NCBI GenBank assembly: GCA_944384865.1
Contig: CALWVC010000047.1
Location: 1 to 9,445 of the forward strand
From: an uncultured Clostridia bacterium
GTDB lineage: Bacteria; Bacillota; Clostridia; Oscillospirales; Acutalibacteraceae
Reading direction: 5' to 3'
DNA length: 9,445 nucleotides
Under the pieces are notes generated by a model, which ran no database searches, was not told where the DNA came from, and saw nothing but the letters and a program-made list of their open reading frames with translations. This document shows positions 5,524-9,445 of the stretch, piece by piece; within the stretch, counting starts at the first letter, position 1; every line of letters starts with the position of its first letter. Both the position numbers and the translations under genes were made by a program.

Positions 5524-8310
5524 ATGGCACAAGATTATAATAAAACATTAAATTTACCGGATACCGCGTTCAGCATGCGTGCCGGGCTGCCAAAAAAAGA
5601 GCCGGAGATGCTGCAACAATGGGATCAGCAGGACGTGTATCAGGAACTGATGCGGATCAACGATGGCAAACCGCTGTATATTTTGCATGACGGCCCGCCA
5701 TATGCGAATGGTAAGATCCACATGGGTACGGCGCTCAATAAGATTTTAAAAGATTTTGTGCTTCGCTATAAAAATATGTCCGGCTTTAAAGCGCCTTATG
5801 TGCCGGGATATGATACCCACGGTTTGCCCACCGAACTGAAAGCTCGAAAAGCAGCCGGCATGTCGTCAGACGCAGAAGTAACGCCGCTGGAGTTGCGCAA
5901 ACTTTGCAGAGAGTTTGCGCTTTCTTTCGTGGAAGATCAGAAAAATCAGTTTAGGCGTCTCGGCGTACTCGGCGAGTGGGATAATCCATATTTGACGCTT
6001 AAAAATGATTTCGTGGCCAAACAGGTGGAAATATTCGGCCAGATGGCGCAAAAAGGCTATATTTATAAAGGCCTAAAACCGGTTTACTGGTGCCCGGAGT
6101 GTCAAACCGCTTTGGCAGAAGCAGAGATCGAATATGCCCAGGATCCGTGTCACTCCATTTATGTGAAGTTTCAGGTAACCGATGATGAGGGACTGTTTAC
6201 AGCACTGGGCGCCGATCTTGCAAAAACCTATTTTGTGATTTGGACAACTACGACCTGGACATTGCCGGGCAATGTGGCCATCTGTGTCGGACCGGAGTAT
6301 GAATATCAGCTGCTGAAAGCCGGGGACGAGTATTATATCATGGCGGTGGAACTGACAGATGCGGCTATGCATGCGGCTGGTATCACCGAATATCAGAGTC
6401 TTGGAACTTTCCGGGGTAGCGAACTGGAATATATGAAGACTGCCCACCCGTTTATCGATCGGGAGTCATTGGTAATTGTCGGTGACCATGTCACGCTGGA
6501 AAGCGGCACCGGTTGTGTGCATACTGCACCGGGTCACGGCGTAGAAGATTTTGAGGTTTGCCGGAAATATAAAGAGCTGCCGATGGTGGTGCCGGTAGAT
6601 CATAAAGGTGTGTTAACGCAGGAAGCCGGTATATTTGCCGGGTTGAAAACCGAAGAAGCAAATAAAAAGATTGCGCAACACTTAGAGCAGACCGGACATC
6701 TGTTTGCTCTTGAAAAGATTATTCACCAATACCCCCATTGCTGGCGCTGTAAATCGCCGATTTTATTCCGGGCGACTGAGCAATGGTTTTGTTCGATTTC
6801 GGCATTTGCCGATCAAGCAGTCAGCGAAATCAATAAGGTTCAATGGATCCCTGCATGGGGGCGAGACCGGATTATATCAATGGTAAAAGACCGCAGTGAC
6901 TGGTGTATTTCCCGGCAGCGGGTTTGGGGTGTGCCGATCCCGATTTTCTATTGTGAAGATTGCGGTAAAGAATTGATCACGCCGCAGACGATCCAGAAGA
7001 TTGCTGATATTTTTAGAGAAAAGGGCGCCGACGCTTGGTATGAGCTGGATGCTTCAGAGTTGTTGCCACAGGATACGGTCTGCGCAAATTGCGGCGGCAA
7101 ACATTTCAAAAAAGAGACCGATATTATGGACGTCTGGTTTGATTCCGGCGTGACACATGCTGCAGTTTTACAGCAGCGTCCGTATCTGCGCTGGCCTGCC
7201 GATTTATATTTAGAGGGGGCAGACCAGTATCGTGGGTGGTTTCAGTCTTCTTTGCTGACATCTGTGGCCTGCACTGGTAAAGCGCCGTATAAGACGGTGG
7301 TAACCCACGGCTGGGTAGTAGACGGCGAAGGAAAGAAAATGTCTAAATCTATCGGCAATACGGTGATGCCGGAAGATATTATTCCGAAATACGGCGCAGA
7401 TCTTCTGCGTCTGTGGGTGGCTTCATCTGATTATCACGCCGATATCCGGATTTCTGATGAGATTTTAAAACAGCTTTCTGAAAGCTATCGCAAAATCAGA
7501 AATACGGCCCGGTTTATTTTGGGAAATCTGGGTGATTTTGACCCGAATACCGACATGGTTGCAGACGATCAGTTGCAGGATATCGACCGATATGCACTGA
7601 TGCTGGCAAGCGATCTGATCCAAAAAGTGAATCAGGCCTATGATGCGTTTGAATACCATATCATTTACCATGCGATTCATAATTTCTGTGTGGTTGATAT
7701 GTCAAATTTTTATCTGGATGTGTTAAAAGATCGCCTGTATGTGGAAAAAGCTGATTCTGTTTCCCGGCGGGCGGCACAAACCACCATTTATAAGATTCTC
7801 AATGCTCTGACACTGATGCTTGCGCCGATTTTGGCCTATACGGCGGATGAAATCTGGAGCTATATGCCCCATTTGGACGGACAGAATCCGGCACATGCGG
7901 TATTCAATGAAATTCCACGCAGCGCCCTGATCGTAGAAAACAGCGCTTTGAAGGCCGATTGGGAACAGCTTGAGCGGGTGCGCGAAGATGTTAAAAAAGC
8001 GTTGGAACTGGCCAGAACTGACAAGGTAATCGGCGCGTCATTAGAGGCAAAACTGACAATCTATGCCGATGGAGAAACATATGCGCTGTTAAACCGATTG
8101 GCTGAGATGTTGCCTAGCGTATTTATCGTTTCAGAAGTTACGCTGCAACAGGGTGGCTCGGGCGCATATGCCGGCGAACATGTCTCGGTGACGGTTGCAC
8201 ACGCCGACGGTGAAAAGTGCGAACGCTGCTGGAGCTATCGTGCGGATGTTGGCGTTGATGCAGCACATCCGACATTGTGCGGACGTTGCGCGTCTATTTT
8301 AAAGGATTAA
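5524..8310 (+). CDS. ileS: Isoleucyl-tRNA synthetase
   Basis: IleS charges tRNA-Ile with isoleucine and edits misactivated valine. At 928 residues it is full length for the bacterial type with a C-terminal zinc finger. The nucleotide-binding signature is HMGT (66-69) instead of HIGH/HMGH; KMSKS is intact at 605-609. The CP1 editing domain (roughly 195-400) shows the Thr-rich WTTTTWTLPGN (240-250) and GTGCVHTAPGHGVEDF. GYDTHGLPTE replaces the more usual GLPIE. WFDSGVTH and ISRQRVWGVPIP are typical. Cysteine pairs occur at 190/193, 406/409, 477/480 and 520/523, with a C-terminal finger at 899/902 and 919/922. AAGGAG at 5508-5513 precedes the ATG by ten bases. No T-box leader can fit in the 21-base gap after divIVA. 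Identity is certain; the metal sites are inferred. Confidence 0.98.
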   Translation: MAQDYNKTLNLPDTAFSMRAGLPKKEPEMLQQWDQQDVYQELMRINDGKPLYILHDGPPYANGKIHMGTALNKILKDFVLRYKNMSGFKAPYVPGYDTHGLPTELKARKAAGMSSDAEVTPLELRKLCREFALSFVEDQKNQFRRLGVLGEWDNPYLTLKNDFVAKQVEIFGQMAQKGYIYKGLKPVYWCPECQTALAEAEIEYAQDPCHSIYVKFQVTDDEGLFTALGADLAKTYFVIWTTTTWTLPGNVAICVGPEYEYQLLKAGDEYYIMAVELTDAAMHAAGITEYQSLGTFRGSELEYMKTAHPFIDRESLVIVGDHVTLESGTGCVHTAPGHGVEDFEVCRKYKELPMVVPVDHKGVLTQEAGIFAGLKTEEANKKIAQHLEQTGHLFALEKIIHQYPHCWRCKSPILFRATEQWFCSISAFADQAVSEINKVQWIPAWGRDRIISMVKDRSDWCISRQRVWGVPIPIFYCEDCGKELITPQTIQKIADIFREKGADAWYELDASELLPQDTVCANCGGKHFKKETDIMDVWFDSGVTHAAVLQQRPYLRWPADLYLEGADQYRGWFQSSLLTSVACTGKAPYKTVVTHGWVVDGEGKKMSKSIGNTVMPEDIIPKYGADLLRLWVASSDYHADIRISDEILKQLSESYRKIRNTARFILGNLGDFDPNTDMVADDQLQDIDRYALMLASDLIQKVNQAYDAFEYHIIYHAIHNFCVVDMSNFYLDVLKDRLYVEKADSVSRRAAQTTIYKILNALTLMLAPILAYTADEIWSYMPHLDGQNPAHAVFNEIPRSALIVENSALKADWEQLERVREDVKKALELARTDKVIGASLEAKLTIYADGETYALLNRLAEMLPSVFIVSEVTLQQGGSGAYAGEHVSVTVAHADGEKCERCWSYRADVGVDAAHPTLCGRCASILKD

Positions 8311-8313
8311 GCT

Positions 8314-8835
8314 ATGCAAAACAAATCCGGTTTGCTGAAAAAATGTATTCCGCTGTGTTTTGTCCTGGTAATGGTAGCGGTGGATCAATTGACGAAACTG
8401 ATGATTGTCTGGTGGCTGCCGAAAGATCAGACGCATATAACGGTGATCCCCGGCCTGATCGATTTTGTGTTCACGGAAAATCCCGGCGCGGCCTTTGGAC
8501 TGTTTGCGGATCACCGTTGGGTTTTCATGACGCTGACGGCGGTGACGCTGGTCGTATTATTGGGACTGTATTGGTTTCGGGGGTTTCACACCAAACTGGC
8601 GGTTGCCGCCGTTATGATGATCATCGCCGGGGGAATCGGTAATATGATTGATCGGATTGTTCGGGGTGTGGTAATTGATTTTATCAATTTCTCATTTATA
8701 ACCTTTCCGGTATTTAATATTGCAGATTGTCTGGTGGTGATTGGATGCGGGATGCTGATCGTGCACCTGATTCTGGACAGCATACGTGAATCCAACAATA
8801 AACGTGAGGATGCTTCGAAAGGGGAGCGGTCGTGA
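8314..8835 (+). CDS. lspA: Lipoprotein signal peptidase (signal peptidase II)
   Basis: LspA is a membrane aspartyl protease that cleaves the signal peptide of diacylglyceryl-modified prolipoproteins just before the lipidated cysteine. The 173 residues contain four hydrophobic stretches (about 11-34, 68-88, 93-112 and 132-156). Conserved motifs are VDQLTK (22-27), ENPGAAFGLF (55-64), GNMIDRI (109-115), VVIDFINF (119-126) and VFNIADCLV (133-141). By alignment with the family, the catalytic pair should be Asp122 and Asp138. AAAGGA at 8301-8306 lies inside the end of ileS, seven bases before the ATG, and only three bases separate the two genes. The charged C-terminal tail ends in an overlap with the next gene (GTGA). 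The ileS-lspA order is conserved widely. Assignment is secure. Confidence 0.97.
   Translation: MQNKSGLLKKCIPLCFVLVMVAVDQLTKLMIVWWLPKDQTHITVIPGLIDFVFTENPGAAFGLFADHRWVFMTLTAVTLVVLLGLYWFRGFHTKLAVAAVMMIIAGGIGNMIDRIVRGVVIDFINFSFITFPVFNIADCLVVIGCGMLIVHLILDSIRESNNKREDASKGERS
8818..8826 (+). promoter_or_regulatory. Ribosome binding site that selects the GTG start of the RluD-type gene
   Basis: AAAGGGGAG within the last codons of lspA, five bases before GTG at 8832. No in-frame ATG lies nearby until codon 14, which is inside the S4 domain region, so this site supports GTG as the true start. Confidence 0.7.
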
Positions 8836-9445
8836 AACGGATCACGCTTTCGGTCGACTGCACGGACGAAATGCGGGCAGACAAATATATTGCCAGCGCA
8901 ATTGCGGAATTAACCCGTTCTGCGGCAGCTGGCATTTTGGAAAAAGGCGGCGTTACAAAAAACGGGCGTCAGATCGCAAAAAATGAACAGGTAAAAACCG
9001 GCGATTTGCTGGAAATCCTGTTGCCGGATCCGGTAGATATGACGGCCCGGCCGGAGCCGATTCCGTTGGATATTCTATATGAAGACGATCAGTTATTAGT
9101 GGTTAACAAGCCAAAGGGGATGGTGGTGCATCCCGCACCCGGAAATTATACGGGTACGCTGGTCAACGCGTTGTTGGCACATTGCAAAGGCTCGTTGTCC
9201 GGTATTAACGGCGTGATCCGACCGGGAATTGTTCATAGAATTGATAAAGATACCAGCGGTTTGCTGATTGTGGCCAAAACTGATGTTGCACATCGGTTTC
9301 TGGCCGAACAGATTAAAGCGCACAGCTTTAAACGGGAGTATGAAGCGGTAGTGTGTGGCATGTTGCGCGATGATACCGGAACGATCAATGCACCAATTGG
9401 CCGGCATCCTGTCAAACGCAAACAGATGGCGATTACTGACAAAAA
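8832..9445 (+). CDS. RluD-type 23S rRNA pseudouridine synthase, N-terminal part (3' truncated by window edge)
   Basis: This is an RluA/RluD-family enzyme, which isomerises uridines to pseudouridine in RNA; RluD acts on helix 69 of 23S rRNA. The visible 204 codons hold an N-terminal S4 RNA-binding domain (about residues 13-62: ADKYIA, AAGILEKGGVTKNG, TGDLLEI) and the start of the catalytic domain. LYEDDQLLVVNKPKGMVVHP is at 82-101, and the signature HRIDKDTSGL at 135-144 contains the expected catalytic Asp138. REYEAV and INAPIGRHP follow the family pattern. Translation starts at GTG, overlapping the lspA stop by four bases. The reading frame is open to the edge, so roughly the last third is missing. 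The lspA-rluD order matches B. subtilis lspA-ylyB. Family is certain; the exact target uridines are not, so no symbol is given. Confidence 0.93.
   Translation, partial: MKRITLSVDCTDEMRADKYIASAIAELTRSAAAGILEKGGVTKNGRQIAKNEQVKTGDLLEILLPDPVDMTARPEPIPLDILYEDDQLLVVNKPKGMVVHPAPGNYTGTLVNALLAHCKGSLSGINGVIRPGIVHRIDKDTSGLLIVAKTDVAHRFLAEQIKAHSFKREYEAVVCGMLRDDTGTINAPIGRHPVKRKQMAITDK

Noticed and set aside
5536..5541. TATAAT at the start of ileS.
   Set aside because: It lies downstream of the ileS start codon and lacks a matching -35 element.
1..9445. A previously undescribed system (defence, mobile element, CRISPR, retron or biosynthetic cluster).
   Set aside because: All coding space is taken by conserved housekeeping genes in a known order; no repeats, integrases, long non-coding stretches or compositional breaks were seen by eye.

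Overview
The window reads as one continuous housekeeping stretch of a Gram-positive, Clostridia-like bacterium (Bacillota). A member of the Oscillospiraceae/Ruminococcaceae is my best guess from gene order and moderate GC, but this is inference. The yggS-sepF-ylmH-divIVA-ileS-lspA-rluD order is the Firmicutes division-associated cluster (B. subtilis ylmE-ylmF-ylmH-divIVA-ileS-lspA-ylyB). Every gene is on the + strand and intergenic gaps never exceed 36 bases.

Layout. Bases 1-1577 hold the 3' end of mutL (mismatch repair) and complete miaA (tRNA A37 prenylation), joined by a 4-base ATGA overlap. Bases 1558-2739 encode a single-pass membrane protein resembling HlyD-type membrane-fusion proteins, with its ribosome binding site inside miaA. 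Bases 2776-5502 hold the division/PLP block: yggS (PLP homeostasis), sepF (FtsZ membrane anchor), ylmH (S4-domain RNA-binding protein) and divIVA (curvature-sensing coiled-coil scaffold). Bases 5524-8310 encode isoleucyl-tRNA synthetase, followed at once by lspA (lipoprotein signal peptidase II) and the 5' part of an rluD-type pseudouridine synthase that runs off the right edge.

The genes are packed as one probable transcription unit: four junctions overlap and the others have gaps of 3-36 bases. I see no terminator. The only good promoter-like element is inside yggS (TTGACA, 17 bases, GATAAT), about 135 bases upstream of sepF, and could give sepF and later genes their own transcription. The functions span genome maintenance, tRNA and rRNA modification, aminoacylation, ribosome quality control, septum assembly and lipoprotein maturation, a normal mix for such a growth-linked cluster.

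I found no mobile element, CRISPR array, RNA gene or defence system, and no evidence of a new multi-gene system. The points most worth a second look are variant active-site motifs and extra cysteine pairs in IleS, the partnerless HlyD-like protein in the division cluster, and the internal promoter candidate.
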